Below, piece after piece: positions 37,024-45,247 of a stretch of 64,000 nt of DNA. The DNA comes from Mycolicibacterium hodleri (lineage in GTDB: Bacteria > Actinomycetota > Actinomycetes > Mycobacteriales > Mycobacteriaceae), in assembly GCF_006439015.1 (NCBI RefSeq), contig NZ_RCZG01000002.1, positions 124,001 through 188,000 of the forward strand, given 5' to 3'. Position numbers and translations under genes: made by a program. The first letter of the stretch is position 1. The number at the start of each line of letters is the position of its first letter. Below the pieces are notes generated by a model. That model made no database searches, had not been told where the DNA came from, and worked only from the letters and a program-made list of their open reading frames with translations.

Positions 37024-38763
37024 TCACTCGAGCTCGCCTTCGGGTGGTAGTAGTTCCTCCGGGATGTCGAGGTGGCGGGAGCGCAGCCATTCGCCGAGCC
37101 CCTTGGCCTGGGGGTCGAAGCGGGCCTGGTGGGCCACCCCCTTGCCGAGAATGCCCTCGATGACGAAGTTCACTGCGCGCAGGTTGGGCAGGAGATGGCG
37201 GGTGACGGGGAGCTCAGACGTCTCGGGCAGAAGCTCGCGGAGCTTGTCGCTCGTCAAGACGTGAGCCAGCCAGCGCCACGCGTCGTCTGTGCGTACCCAC
37301 ACCCCGACGTTGGCGTTGCCGCCCTTGTCGCCGCTGCGGGCGCCGGCGACGATGCCGAGTGGGACCCGTCGGGTCCGACCCGCGGGCAGGGGTTCCGGCA
37401 GTGGGCACGGGTCGACGGGTGTCAGCACTTTGGTCTCGGAGGCGATGGGTATTGCGGTGCGGGTGCCATCGGCGTGCACGGCGACGTGCGGCACCTCGGC
37501 GGCGTCGACGTAGCCGGGGGTGAACTCGCCGTACACCTGACCGTCGCCGGGCGGCGCCGTGGTGGTGAAGCCGGGATAGCTCGCCAAGGCCAATTCGACT
37601 GCGGCCGAGGAGAAGTGGCGGCCAACGTTCTTGGGATCGGGATCACGGACCACGCAGCGCAGCAGCGCGCTCGCCGCCTCTTCGGTGTCGGCGTCGGGAT
37701 GGTCGGTCCGCGCGAGCGTCCACTCCAGCTCCGCGGGTTTCACCGTCAGCCCGGCCTCCAGTTGGAGTCGGACGAGGTCGGCCTTGGCATCGATGTCCAG
37801 CCCGGTCAGGACGAACGTCATGGCGTTGCGGAAGCCGCCGATGGCGTTCAACGACACCTTGAGGGTTGGCGGTGGGGCCTCGCCTCGCGCGTCTGTGATT
37901 CGCACGCGGTCGGGTCCGTCGTCGCCCAGTGTCAGGCTGTCCACCCGCAGCGTGACGTCGGGGTTGGCGTAGCGCTCGCCGCCGATCTCGTAGAGCAGTT
38001 GAGCGGTGACGGTGTCGACGCTGACGAGGCCGCCCGTGCCGGGATGCTTGGTGATCACCGACGACCCGTCGGCCTCGATCTCGGCGATCGGAAAGCCGGG
38101 ACGGAAGCCGTCGGCACCGCGGGGTATTTCAGTGAAGAACGCGAAGTTGCCACCCGTGGCTTGGGTACCGCACTCGATGACGTGACCCGCGGCGACGGCT
38201 CCGGCGAGAGCGTCGTAGTCGGTGCGGGTCCACCCGAAGTGGGCGGCGGCGGGTCCCACGATCACCGAGGCATCAGTCACTCGGCCGGTGACTACCACGT
38301 GCGCGCCCGCGGTGAGGCAGTCTGCGATGCCCCACGCGCCGAGGTAGGCGTTGGCGGAGAGGGGAGTGCCGAACCCCAACTCGGACGCCCGGTCGATCAG
38401 GTCGTCACCTTCGACGTGAGCGACGTCGACGTCGAGTCCGAGGCGCTCGGCGAGCGCGCGCACCGCGGACGCCAGGCCGGCGGGGTTGAGGCCGCCCGCG
38501 TTGGCGACGATCTTCACGCCGCGCTCCAGCGCGGTCCCGAGGGACTCTTCGAGTTGGGTGAGGAACGTCTTGGCGTAGCCCCGGTCCGGCGACTTGGCCC
38601 GGTCGCGGGCGAGGATGAGCATGGTCAGTTCGGCCAGGTAGTCGCCGGTGACATAGTCCAATTCGCCGCCGGTCACCATCTCGCGCATCGCGGCGTGACG
38701 GTCCCCATAGAAGCCCGAGCAGTTGCCTATCCGAACTGGACCCACTGCGCTCCCATCACCCAT
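37024..38763 (-). CDS. AtuA-family protein (DUF1446; Rv0976c-like)
   Basis: This 579-aa protein has both parts of the family: an N-terminal DUF1446 region (VRIGNCSGFYGDR, LDYVTGDYLAELTM, IVANAGGLNPAG, VVTGRVTDASVIVGPAAAHFGW) and a C-terminal extension (VPLGIVAGARSGDKGGNANVGVWVRT). AtuA is required for acyclic terpene (citronellol/geraniol) use in Pseudomonas, but its reaction is unclear. Here it is the first gene of the acyl-CoA operon, under a palindromic operator 8 bases upstream of its ATG. Confidence 0.85.
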   Translation of the reverse strand: MGDGSAVGPVRIGNCSGFYGDRHAAMREMVTGGELDYVTGDYLAELTMLILARDRAKSPDRGYAKTFLTQLEESLGTALERGVKIVANAGGLNPAGLASAVRALAERLGLDVDVAHVEGDDLIDRASELGFGTPLSANAYLGAWGIADCLTAGAHVVVTGRVTDASVIVGPAAAHFGWTRTDYDALAGAVAAGHVIECGTQATGGNFAFFTEIPRGADGFRPGFPIAEIEADGSSVITKHPGTGGLVSVDTVTAQLLYEIGGERYANPDVTLRVDSLTLGDDGPDRVRITDARGEAPPPTLKVSLNAIGGFRNAMTFVLTGLDIDAKADLVRLQLEAGLTVKPAELEWTLARTDHPDADTEEAASALLRCVVRDPDPKNVGRHFSSAAVELALASYPGFTTTAPPGDGQVYGEFTPGYVDAAEVPHVAVHADGTRTAIPIASETKVLTPVDPCPLPEPLPAGRTRRVPLGIVAGARSGDKGGNANVGVWVRTDDAWRWLAHVLTSDKLRELLPETSELPVTRHLLPNLRAVNFVIEGILGKGVAHQARFDPQAKGLGEWLRSRHLDIPEELLPPEGELE

Positions 38764-38771
38764 GACGGCTC

Positions 38772-38806
38772 AACCAACCGGTAGGTTAGTCGGTACCACC
38801 GGTACC
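38772..38806. promoter_or_regulatory. TetR-like palindromic operator plus GGTACC pair
   Basis: AACCAACCGGTAGGTT (38772-38787) is a 16-bp palindrome with one mismatched pair, of the ACCNACCGGTNGGT type seen at TetR-regulated acyl-CoA genes. Beside it is GGTACC-ACC-GGTACC (38792-38806). Both lie in the divergent region between the AtuA-like operon and the secreted-protein gene. No regulator gene is adjacent. Confidence 0.55.
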
Positions 38807-38873
38807 ACGTCAAGGGGGCGGATGCAGCGGTGGAACTGCAGCGGAAAAGCCCCAGGCCAGCGGGATTGCGACC

Positions 38874-38879
38874 TATAGT
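38874..38879 (+). promoter_or_regulatory. -10 box of a leaderless promoter (TATAGT)
   Basis: TATAGT is a near-ideal mycobacterial -10 box, 7 bases before the ATG at 38887. Confidence 0.5.
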
Positions 38880-38886
38880 TCGCAGG

Positions 38887-39234
38887 ATGATCGCGCTGAC
38901 CGACGTTCGTGCCGGACTCGCCGTTGGAGCGGTTGCGACTGCACTTGCCATCGGTGGCGCGGCACCCGCCCTCGCATCGTCGTCGGGAATGGCGGCCGAG
39001 TTCCCGGTCGGTACCTGCATGGACTATCCGAACGACCACTTGGTCCTGGACGACAAGGACCTGACGCAGGTCACCGCCGTCTCGTGCGCCGACCCCGCGC
39101 GCGACTACCGGGTGGTCGCGCAGGTGGCCCACGCTCCGCAGTGCGGCACGGCGGTGGAATGGGTCTACACCACCCGTGACATGGTCGTCCTGTGCGTCGT
39201 GCAGGACGGCGTCGTCCCCGTTTTTGGAGGCTGA
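38887..39234 (+). CDS. Small secreted protein
   Basis: The protein is 115 aa. A signal peptide (about 1-31, AGLAVGAVATALAIGGAAPALA) is probably cut after ALA by signal peptidase I. The mature ~85 residues contain four Cys, suggesting two disulfides outside the membrane, and the C-terminus ends VPVFGG. No lipobox is present. No function was recognised; similar small exported proteins are common in mycobacteria. The start is supported by the -10 box 7 bases upstream. Confidence 0.75.
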   Translation: MIALTDVRAGLAVGAVATALAIGGAAPALASSSGMAAEFPVGTCMDYPNDHLVLDDKDLTQVTAVSCADPARDYRVVAQVAHAPQCGTAVEWVYTTRDMVVLCVVQDGVVPVFGG

Positions 39235-39336
39235 GCAGCACAGCGGCTATCCTCATGGGTAATTGCCGTCGCCCCGGAAGACCCGGGTGTGCGCGGCTGC
39301 CTGAAATGCAAGAATCTCACGAGGAGAAGCTCCACC

Positions 39337-39510
39337 ATGGCTGTGCCCAAGCGGAGAATGTCGCGCTCGAACACCCGTAGCCGCCGCGCGCAGTGGAAGA
39401 CGGAAGCCGTCGGCCTGGTCAACGTCAACGTCGCAGGTCAGCAGCATAAAGTGCCGCGTCGTCTGCTCAAGGCCGCCCGCCTCGGCCTGATCGACCTCGA
39501 CCGCCGCTGA
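39337..39510 (+). CDS. rpmF: 50S ribosomal protein L32
   Basis: The protein is 57 aa. [21 protein letters not shown] is the typical L32 N-terminus. The zinc-binding Cys pairs found in many L32 proteins are absent, so this is the Cys-minus form, as in M. tuberculosis Rv0979A. GAGGAG lies about 9 bases upstream of the ATG. Confidence 0.95.
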   Translation: MAVPKRRMSRSNTRSRRAQWKTEAVGLVNVNVAGQQHKVPRRLLKAARLGLIDLDRR

Positions 39511-39552
39511 CCCATCTGGCCGCCGGGGAAATCCACCCGGTGGCGGCGCGCC

Positions 39553-39569
39553 TCTCAGGCTTGTCTCAG
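39553..39569 (+). promoter_or_regulatory. Direct repeat TCTCAG-N5-TCTCAG, candidate MprA box
   Basis: Two TCTCAG copies (39553-39558 and 39564-39569) have an 11-base period, one helical turn, as bound by OmpR-type regulators. They lie just upstream of mprA, which autoregulates in M. tuberculosis. The exact spacing differs from the published box, so this is a candidate only. Confidence 0.45.
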
Positions 39570-39585
39570 ACACTGGGTTGAAACT

Positions 39586-40278
39586 GTGGCTGTGCGCATA
39601 CTCGTGGTTGACGATGATCGCGCTGTGCGCGAATCCCTGCGCCGGTCACTCGCCTTCAACGGCTACACGGTCGATCTGGCTCAGGACGGCCTCGAAGCCC
39701 TTGAGATGATCACCAAGGACCGGCCCGACGCCCTGGTGCTCGACGTGATGATGCCAAGGCTCGACGGACTCGAGGTGTGCCGTCAGCTTCGCAGCACGGG
39801 TGACGATCTGCCGATCCTCGTCCTGACCGCCCGCGACTCGGTGTCCGAACGAGTCGCCGGCCTCGACGCGGGCGCCGACGACTACCTGCCCAAACCCTTC
39901 GCGCTCGAAGAGCTGTTGGCGCGGATGCGGGCCCTGCTTCGGCGCCGCGTCCTGCCCGACGATCGCGACTCGGCGGCCATGACGTTCTCCGATCTGAGCC
40001 TCGACCCGGTAACCCGCGAGGTCACCCGCGGCGAACGCCAGATCAGCCTGACCCGTACCGAGTTCTCCCTGCTGGAGATGTTGATCGCCAACCCGCGTCG
40101 CGTCCTGACCCGCAGCCGCATCCTCGAAGAGGTATGGGGATTCGACTTCCCGACGTCCGGCAACGCCCTCGAGGTGTACGTCGGCTACCTCCGCCGCAAG
40201 ACCGAGGCGGAAGGGGAGCAAAGACTCATCCACACCGTGCGTGGCGTCGGGTACGTGCTGCGTGAGACTCCGCCCTGA
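39586..40278 (+). CDS. mprA: Response regulator MprA
   Basis: This 230-aa OmpR/PhoB-type response regulator handles the envelope-stress response. The receiver domain has acidic pocket VVDDD, phospho-acceptor Asp in [12 protein letters not shown] (about residue 48), Thr in LTARD and Lys in LPKPF. The C-terminal winged helix has [22 protein letters not shown] and [15 protein letters not shown] start. It is partner of the kinase gene that follows after 10 bases; in M. tuberculosis the system controls sigE, sigB and pepD. Confidence 0.97.
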   Translation: MAVRILVVDDDRAVRESLRRSLAFNGYTVDLAQDGLEALEMITKDRPDALVLDVMMPRLDGLEVCRQLRSTGDDLPILVLTARDSVSERVAGLDAGADDYLPKPFALEELLARMRALLRRRVLPDDRDSAAMTFSDLSLDPVTREVTRGERQISLTRTEFSLLEMLIANPRRVLTRSRILEEVWGFDFPTSGNALEVYVGYLRRKTEAEGEQRLIHTVRGVGYVLRETPP

Positions 40279-40288
40279 TGGAGCCCTG

Positions 40289-41809
40289 ATGGGGTCGTCC
40301 ACATCGCCGTTCTGGTGGCGCTCGCGTGAGAACCGAACCGTCGACGTGCACGCCCACGTCACGCACGATGCCAGTTCGGTCTCACTGCGCTGGCGGGTGA
40401 TGCTCCTCGCGATGTCCATGGTGGCGATGGTCGTGATCCTGATGGGGCTGGCCGTCTACGCGGTGGTGTCCCGAGCCCTCTACGACGACATCGACAACCA
40501 GTTGCAGATCCGCGCACGCCTGCTCATCGAAAGTGGTCTGCTGGCGGTCGACCCCGGCAAGGCGATCGAAGGTACGGCGTACTCCGACGTCAACGCCATG
40601 TTCGTCATGCCGGGCCGGTCCATTTACACGGCCAACCAGGAGGATCAGACGCTGCCGCTGGGCGCGCCGGAGAAGGGCGTCATCGAGGGCACGCTTCGAA
40701 TGTCATTGCGCACCGTGAACTTTCAGCGCGTGTTGGCAGTTCACCTGCCGAGCGGAGATTCACTGCTGATCTCGAAGAGCCTCGATCCCACCGGCAAGGT
40801 CATCAAACGGCTGGGCACCATCCTCTTGATCGTCGGTGGACTCGGCATGGCGGTCGCTGCCATCGCAGGTGGCACCGTCGCCAGGACGGGGTTGCGACCC
40901 GTGGCGCGGTTGACCGACGCCGCGGAGCGCGTCGCAAGAACCGACGACCTGCGACCCATACCCGTACACGGCAGTGACGAACTCGCGCGTCTCACCGAGG
41001 CGTTCAACATGATGCTGCGAGCTCTCACCGAGTCGCGGGAACGTCAGGCCCGTCTCGTCACCGATGCGGGCCACGAGCTGCGTACGCCGTTGACGTCGTT
41101 GCGCACCAATGTCGAACTACTCATGGCGTCGATGGCGCCGGGTGCGCCCAGCATCCCCGATGAGGAGATGGCCGGGCTGCGCACCGACGTGATCGCGCAG
41201 ATCGAAGAACTGTCCACCCTGGTCGGCGATCTGGTTGACCTCACCAGGGACGACGCCGGTGTGACGATTCACGAGCCTGTCGACCTGTCGGACGTCGTGT
41301 ATCGCAGCCTCGAACGAGTTCGCCGCCGCCGCAACGACATCGAGTTCGACGTCCAGGCCATCCGGTGGCAGGTGTACGGAGACGAAGCGGGGTTGTCGCG
41401 GGCGGTGCTCAACCTTCTGGACAACGCCGCGAAGTGGAGCCCTCCCAATGGCCGGGTGGCGGTGAGGATGGCGCAGGTCGATCCGATGCAGGCCGAACTG
41501 GTGGTGTCGGACTTCGGTCAAGGTATTCCGCCCGACGAGCGCGAGTTGGTGTTCGAGAGGTTCTACCGGTCGACGGCGGCGCGGGCGATGACCGGCTCCG
41601 GTCTTGGCCTGGCGATCGTCAAGCAGGTCGTCGTGAAACATGGTGGTGCGCTTCGAATCGACGACACGGTACCCGGAGGCGACCCGCCGGGGACGTCGAT
41701 TCATCTGGTACTGCCAGGCCGGTTGCTGCCCGAGAACGGTGACCGCATGGCCGCGACACGCGCAGGCGGTGCGGTGGACGGGCTGCCGGCCGGCGCGGAC
41801 AATGGGTGA
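40289..41809 (+). CDS. mprB: Sensor histidine kinase MprB
   Basis: The protein is 506 aa. The first transmembrane segment is WRVMLLAMSMVAMVVILMGLAVY, an extracytoplasmic sensor loop of about 120 residues follows, and the second segment is LGTILLIVGGLGMAVAAIAGG. Then come HAMP, the H-box DAGHELRTPLTSLR, the N-box LNLLDNAAKWSP, G1 DFGQGIP and G2 GSGLGLAIVKQ. It senses envelope stress and is kept off by DnaK in M. tuberculosis. ATG 40289 is used; a short GATGGAGCCCT duplication lies between the mprA stop and this start. Confidence 0.96.
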   Translation: MGSSTSPFWWRSRENRTVDVHAHVTHDASSVSLRWRVMLLAMSMVAMVVILMGLAVYAVVSRALYDDIDNQLQIRARLLIESGLLAVDPGKAIEGTAYSDVNAMFVMPGRSIYTANQEDQTLPLGAPEKGVIEGTLRMSLRTVNFQRVLAVHLPSGDSLLISKSLDPTGKVIKRLGTILLIVGGLGMAVAAIAGGTVARTGLRPVARLTDAAERVARTDDLRPIPVHGSDELARLTEAFNMMLRALTESRERQARLVTDAGHELRTPLTSLRTNVELLMASMAPGAPSIPDEEMAGLRTDVIAQIEELSTLVGDLVDLTRDDAGVTIHEPVDLSDVVYRSLERVRRRRNDIEFDVQAIRWQVYGDEAGLSRAVLNLLDNAAKWSPPNGRVAVRMAQVDPMQAELVVSDFGQGIPPDERELVFERFYRSTAARAMTGSGLGLAIVKQVVVKHGGALRIDDTVPGGDPPGTSIHLVLPGRLLPENGDRMAATRAGGAVDGLPAGADNG

Positions 41810-41853
41810 GCTGCGGAATTGGTCGCGAGAAAGTCTGGGCAAGCCCCGAACGA

Positions 41854-41874
41854 TCTCTAAGTGGATTCTCAGCC
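41854..41874 (+). promoter_or_regulatory. Candidate MprA box upstream of pepD
   Basis: TCTCTAAG and TCTCAGCC are two 8-base half-sites separated by 5 bases, the published layout for MprA boxes. They lie about 80 bases before the pepD start. Regulation by MprA fits known M. tuberculosis behaviour. Confidence 0.45.
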
Positions 41875-41956
41875 CAGGGGGGCACTGTCGAGGGACTGCC
41901 TTCGTTGTTCATGACAGATTGCCGCCTACGACTCGAAAGAAGAGCAAAAAGTCGCA

Positions 41957-43291
41957 ATGACGAACCATCCGAGGTACTCCCCGCCACCGCCGCCCGGGCA
42001 TCGGCCCGGCGCGCAAGAAGGCTCGGTTCCGGGCTACCCCGGCCAGCACTCGATGGGCGCCCATCAGCAGCAGCAATCCTTCGACTGGCGATACGCGACC
42101 CAACCTCCGCAGTCCTACCGTGGCCCGCAGGATCCCTATCACACCGGTGATCCCACGCGGATGATGCCGATCCCGCCCGCGGCTTCCCAGAAGCGCTCCC
42201 GCGCAGGCCGGTTGACGGTCGGAGCCTTGGCGATCGCCGTCGTATCCGCGGGAATTGGCGGTGGTGTCGCCACACTGGTGCAGCCTGGCAGGCCCTCGCT
42301 GACGTCGTCGATCAACGGCGCCGCCCCCAGCGTGCCTGCGGCCAGCCTTCCCGCGGGTTCGGTCGAGCAGGTGGCGGCCAAGGTGGTCCCGAGCGTGGTA
42401 AAGCTCGAAACCGACCTCGGCAGGCAGTCCGAGGAGGGATCGGGCATCATCCTGTCCACTGACGGCCTCATCCTCACCAACAACCATGTCGTGGCGGCCG
42501 CCAACGGGGGACCAGGGGCTCCCGCGGGTGTTCAGACCAAGCTCACGTTTGCGAACGGCGCGACGACGAGCTTCAAGGTGGTCGGCACCGATCCCAGCAG
42601 TGACATCGCCGTGGTTCAAGCCGAGGGAGCCTCCGGGCTGACCCCGATCACGCTCGGGTCGTCCGGCAATCTCCGCGTCGGCCAGGACGTCGTGGCCATC
42701 GGTTCGCCACTCGGGCTGGAAGGTACGGTGACCACCGGCATCGTCAGCGCGTTGAACCGGCCGGTCGCCGCCGGGGGTGACGCACGGAACCAGAACACCG
42801 TTCTCGACGCCATCCAGACCGACGCCGCGATCAACCCAGGCAACTCGGGTGGCGCGCTGGTGAACATGAACGGCGAACTCGTCGGCGTCAACTCCGCCAT
42901 CGCCACGCTGGGCGGCGACTCGGCGCAGTCCCAAAGCGGCTCCATTGGACTCGGCTTCGCGATCCCCGTCGACCAGGCCAAGCGGATCGCCGACGAACTG
43001 ATCCAGAGCGGCACCGCATCGCATGCGTCGCTAGGCGTCCAGGTCGGCAATGACGCGAGTGTCGACGGTGCCAAGATCGTTGACGTCACCGCTGGCGGCG
43101 CGGCCTCGGGGGCGGGGTTGCCCAGCGGCGTCGTGGTCACAAAGGTCGACGACAGGGTGATAAGTAGTGCCGATGCTCTCGTCGCGGCCGTGCGGTCCAA
43201 GGCCCCCGGTGAGAAGGTCACGCTGACCTACCTCGATTCGACGGGGAAGCCGCAGACGGTGGACGTCACCCTCGGGAAGGCGCAGCAGTGA
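41957..43291 (+). CDS. pepD: HtrA-like serine protease PepD
   Basis: This 444-aa membrane-anchored extracytoplasmic protease has a Pro/Gln-rich cytoplasmic N-terminus (1-75), one transmembrane helix (LTVGALAIAVVSAGIGGGVATL) and a trypsin-like domain. The catalytic triad is His in TNNHVVAA, Asp in SSDIAVV and Ser in NPGNSGGAL. A PDZ domain follows (SLGVQVGNDASVDGAKIVDVTAGGAA and GVVVTKVDDRVI). It degrades or refolds damaged envelope proteins and, in M. tuberculosis, feeds back on MprAB signalling. It follows mprB. Confidence 0.96.
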   Translation: MTNHPRYSPPPPPGHRPGAQEGSVPGYPGQHSMGAHQQQQSFDWRYATQPPQSYRGPQDPYHTGDPTRMMPIPPAASQKRSRAGRLTVGALAIAVVSAGIGGGVATLVQPGRPSLTSSINGAAPSVPAASLPAGSVEQVAAKVVPSVVKLETDLGRQSEEGSGIILSTDGLILTNNHVVAAANGGPGAPAGVQTKLTFANGATTSFKVVGTDPSSDIAVVQAEGASGLTPITLGSSGNLRVGQDVVAIGSPLGLEGTVTTGIVSALNRPVAAGGDARNQNTVLDAIQTDAAINPGNSGGALVNMNGELVGVNSAIATLGGDSAQSQSGSIGLGFAIPVDQAKRIADELIQSGTASHASLGVQVGNDASVDGAKIVDVTAGGAASGAGLPSGVVVTKVDDRVISSADALVAAVRSKAPGEKVTLTYLDSTGKPQTVDVTLGKAQQ

Positions 43292-43349
43292 CCGTCGCGC
43301 CCGGGCGCCCGGACCTCAGGACGGCTGCGCTGCCGTCGGCGGTGGGATA

Positions 43350-43355
43350 TACGGT
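43350..43355 (+). promoter_or_regulatory. -10 box of a leaderless moaB2 promoter (TACGGT)
   Basis: TACGGT (TANNNT) ends 7 bases before the ATG at 43363 and supports that start over the upstream GTG at 43288. Confidence 0.45.
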
Positions 43356-43362
43356 TGAGATC

Positions 43363-43860
43363 ATGGAGCAACCAGGTGAATTGGTGGGTCGCGCGCTGGT
43401 AGTCGTCGTCGACGATCGGACGGCACACGGAGACGAAGTGGATCACAGTGGTCCGCTGGTCAACGAATTGCTAGGTGAGGCGGGGTTCGTCGTCGACGGC
43501 GTGGTGGTCGTCTCGGCCGACGAGATCGAGATCCGCAACGCGCTGAACACGGCTGTCATCGGCGGCGTGGACCTGGTGGTCTCGGTGGGCGGCACCGGTG
43601 TGACGCCGCGTGACGTCACACCCGAGGCCACTACGACGATCCTCGACCGCGAGCTCCTGGGCATTTCAGAGGCTCTTCGTGCGTCCGGCCTGTCGGCGGG
43701 CATCGTCGATGCGGGAGTCTCTCGCGGGCTGGCTGGCATTTCGGGCAGCACTTTGGTCGTGAACATCGCCGGTTCCCGTGGAGCGGTTCGCGACGGCATG
43801 GCCACGCTGGGTCCGCTCGCTGTCCAGATCATCGGCCAGCTATCCAGCTTGGACATCTAA
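43363..43860 (+). CDS. moaB2: Molybdopterin adenylyltransferase-like protein MoaB2
   Basis: This 165-aa MogA/MoaB-fold protein corresponds to Rv0984. It has ALVVVVDDRTAHGDEVDHSGP, VVSADEIEIRNAL, and the molybdopterin-binding loops DLVVSVGGTGVTPRDVTPEAT and NIAGSRGAVRDGM. The family adenylylates molybdopterin before Mo insertion, although MoaB2-type paralogues may have other roles. A GTG at 43288 overlapping the pepD stop could add 25 residues, but ATG 43363 has its own -10 box. Confidence 0.9.
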   Translation: MEQPGELVGRALVVVVDDRTAHGDEVDHSGPLVNELLGEAGFVVDGVVVVSADEIEIRNALNTAVIGGVDLVVSVGGTGVTPRDVTPEATTTILDRELLGISEALRASGLSAGIVDAGVSRGLAGISGSTLVVNIAGSRGAVRDGMATLGPLAVQIIGQLSSLDI

Positions 43861-43989
43861 TCTCTTGGCGTCATCGGCGCATACGGCAGTGGCGTCTCGC
43901 TTCTCGCGAGGTGTTTCGTGATGCCGTCAGTTAGCGATGGAGTTCGCCAGATTGTGTTAACGCAGTGTGAACAGCAACAGGGGCCTAGG

Positions 43990-44005
43990 TGTGATCTTCG
44001 TCACA
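43990..44005. promoter_or_regulatory. Crp-type site, perfect TGTGA-N6-TCACA
   Basis: TGTGATCTTCGTCACA is a perfect Crp palindrome, 13 bases before the ATG of the small protein at 44019. This position suits a repressor site or control of a closely spaced or leaderless promoter. Confidence 0.6.
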
Positions 44006-44018
44006 CAGGGTGGCGGCC

Positions 44019-44177
44019 ATGAGGGATCAGGCGCTGCCGGACGAGCGTTCAGTTAACGCGATTTTCGGTGATTCACTTCCCGAAACCACCAAGGACGAGC
44101 GGGACTATTCCCCGTTCGGTGGCGAGGCCGATCGCGACGAGTGGCTGCGGGAAAACGTGCCGCCACACCACGGCTGA
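44019..44177 (+). CDS. Small acidic conserved-type protein (52 aa)
   Basis: The protein begins MRDQALPDERSVNAIFGDSL and ends WLRENVPPHHG. It is charged (many Asp/Glu/Arg), has no signal peptide or membrane segment, and uses normal high-GC codons throughout. It lies between moaB2 and the porin gene, where M. smegmatis also has a small hypothetical gene. Function unknown. A Crp-type site sits directly upstream. Confidence 0.65.
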   Translation: MRDQALPDERSVNAIFGDSLPETTKDERDYSPFGGEADRDEWLRENVPPHHG

Positions 44178-44552
44178 GCTGTCATTTCGCATCACGCGCG
44201 GGAAATGCCAACCGGCTGAACAACACTGCAGACATGCCCTGATGTATAGGCGTGCACGCGATCGCTAGCGTGGACGAGGGGTTCGCGGACCCGGCGCGTT
44301 CCAAGCCGAACCGATCGGGCAAACTTCGTCGGGCGCGGGAGACAGCTCGCCGGTGAGATTTGTACGCGTTGCCCGGTGGATGCCTCACCGTTATGTTTCT
44401 GCTGTCAACGATGAGCATTACGTAAGAACAACATGTGAGGTTTCTAATTCCACTCACATGGAGGCCTTGCGAGGTGTCAGGTTTAGCGGTAGAGCCGGGC
44501 ACTCACAGGAAACGGCGGACTCGCGGGTCCGTCACGACAAGCTAGGGAGAAC
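44178..44552. promoter_or_regulatory. Long upstream region of the porin gene with an inverted repeat
   Basis: No protein gene was seen in these 375 bases. CATGTGAG (44432-44439) and CTCACATG (44453-44460) form an inverted repeat with a 13-base spacer, about 95 bases before the porin start. MspA-type porin genes are known for long leaders. AGGGAGA lies just before the ATG at 44553. Confidence 0.45.
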
Positions 44553-45176
44553 ATGAAGGCAATCAGTCGGGTGCTGGTCGCACTGGTAGCAGCGTTCGCG
44601 GCGCTTCTCACCAGCACGGGCACCTCTCACGCAGGTTTGGACAACGAGCTGAGCCTGGTCGATGGCCAGGACCGAACCCTGACGGTCCAGCAGTGGGACA
44701 CTTTCCTCAACGGTGTGTTCCCGCTCGACCGCAACCGCCTCACCCGTGAGTGGTTCCACTCGGGTCGGGCCAAGTTCCAGGTTGCAGGCCCCGGTGCCGA
44801 CGAGTTCTCGGGAACGCTGGAGCTGGGCTACCAGATCGGCTTCCCTTGGTCGCTGGGTGTGGGCATCAATTTCAGCTACACCACGCCGAACTTCCTGTTC
44901 GACGACGCGACGGTCGCCACCCCCATCCAGATCATCACGCCGAACATCCTCCCGGGTGTGTCGATCAGCGCTGACCTGGGCAACGGCCCCGGCATCCAGG
45001 AAGTCGCGACCTTCTCGGTCGACGTCTCCGGAGCCTCGGGCGGGGTTGCGGTCTCGAACGCCCACGGAACGGTCACCGGCGCTGCCGGCGGCGTGCTCCT
45101 GCGTCCGTTCGCACGGCTCATCGCCTCCACCGGTGACAGCGTCACCACGTACGGCGAACCGTGGAACATGAACTAA
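44553..45176 (+). CDS. mspC: MspA-family outer-membrane porin
   Basis: The precursor is 207 aa. A signal peptide (1-27, ending SHA) is followed by GLDNELSLVDGQDRTLTVQQ, nearly identical to mature MspA. It forms an octameric hydrophilic channel across the mycolate layer. Compared with MspA as I remember it, the constriction segment after NFLFDD is changed and four residues shorter; the DD pair is kept but the third constriction Asp (D93 in MspA) is lost. The name mspC is given from position between moaB2 and mscL. A strong terminator follows. Confidence 0.93.
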   Translation: MKAISRVLVALVAAFAALLTSTGTSHAGLDNELSLVDGQDRTLTVQQWDTFLNGVFPLDRNRLTREWFHSGRAKFQVAGPGADEFSGTLELGYQIGFPWSLGVGINFSYTTPNFLFDDATVATPIQIITPNILPGVSISADLGNGPGIQEVATFSVDVSGASGGVAVSNAHGTVTGAAGGVLLRPFARLIASTGDSVTTYGEPWNMN

Positions 45177-45193
45177 CTCCCTAGTTCAACGAG

Positions 45194-45227
45194 AACAGCC
45201 CCCGGCTTCCAGCCGGGGGCTGTTTTC
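45194..45227 (+). terminator. Intrinsic terminator after the porin gene
   Basis: A perfect 14-bp stem (45194-45207 with 45211-45224) contains CAGCCCCCGGCT, has a 3-base loop, and runs into a short T-run (TGTTTT). It is the clearest factor-independent terminator in the window. Confidence 0.9.
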
Positions 45228-45247
45228 GTCGGTGGTGAAAGCGGGCG

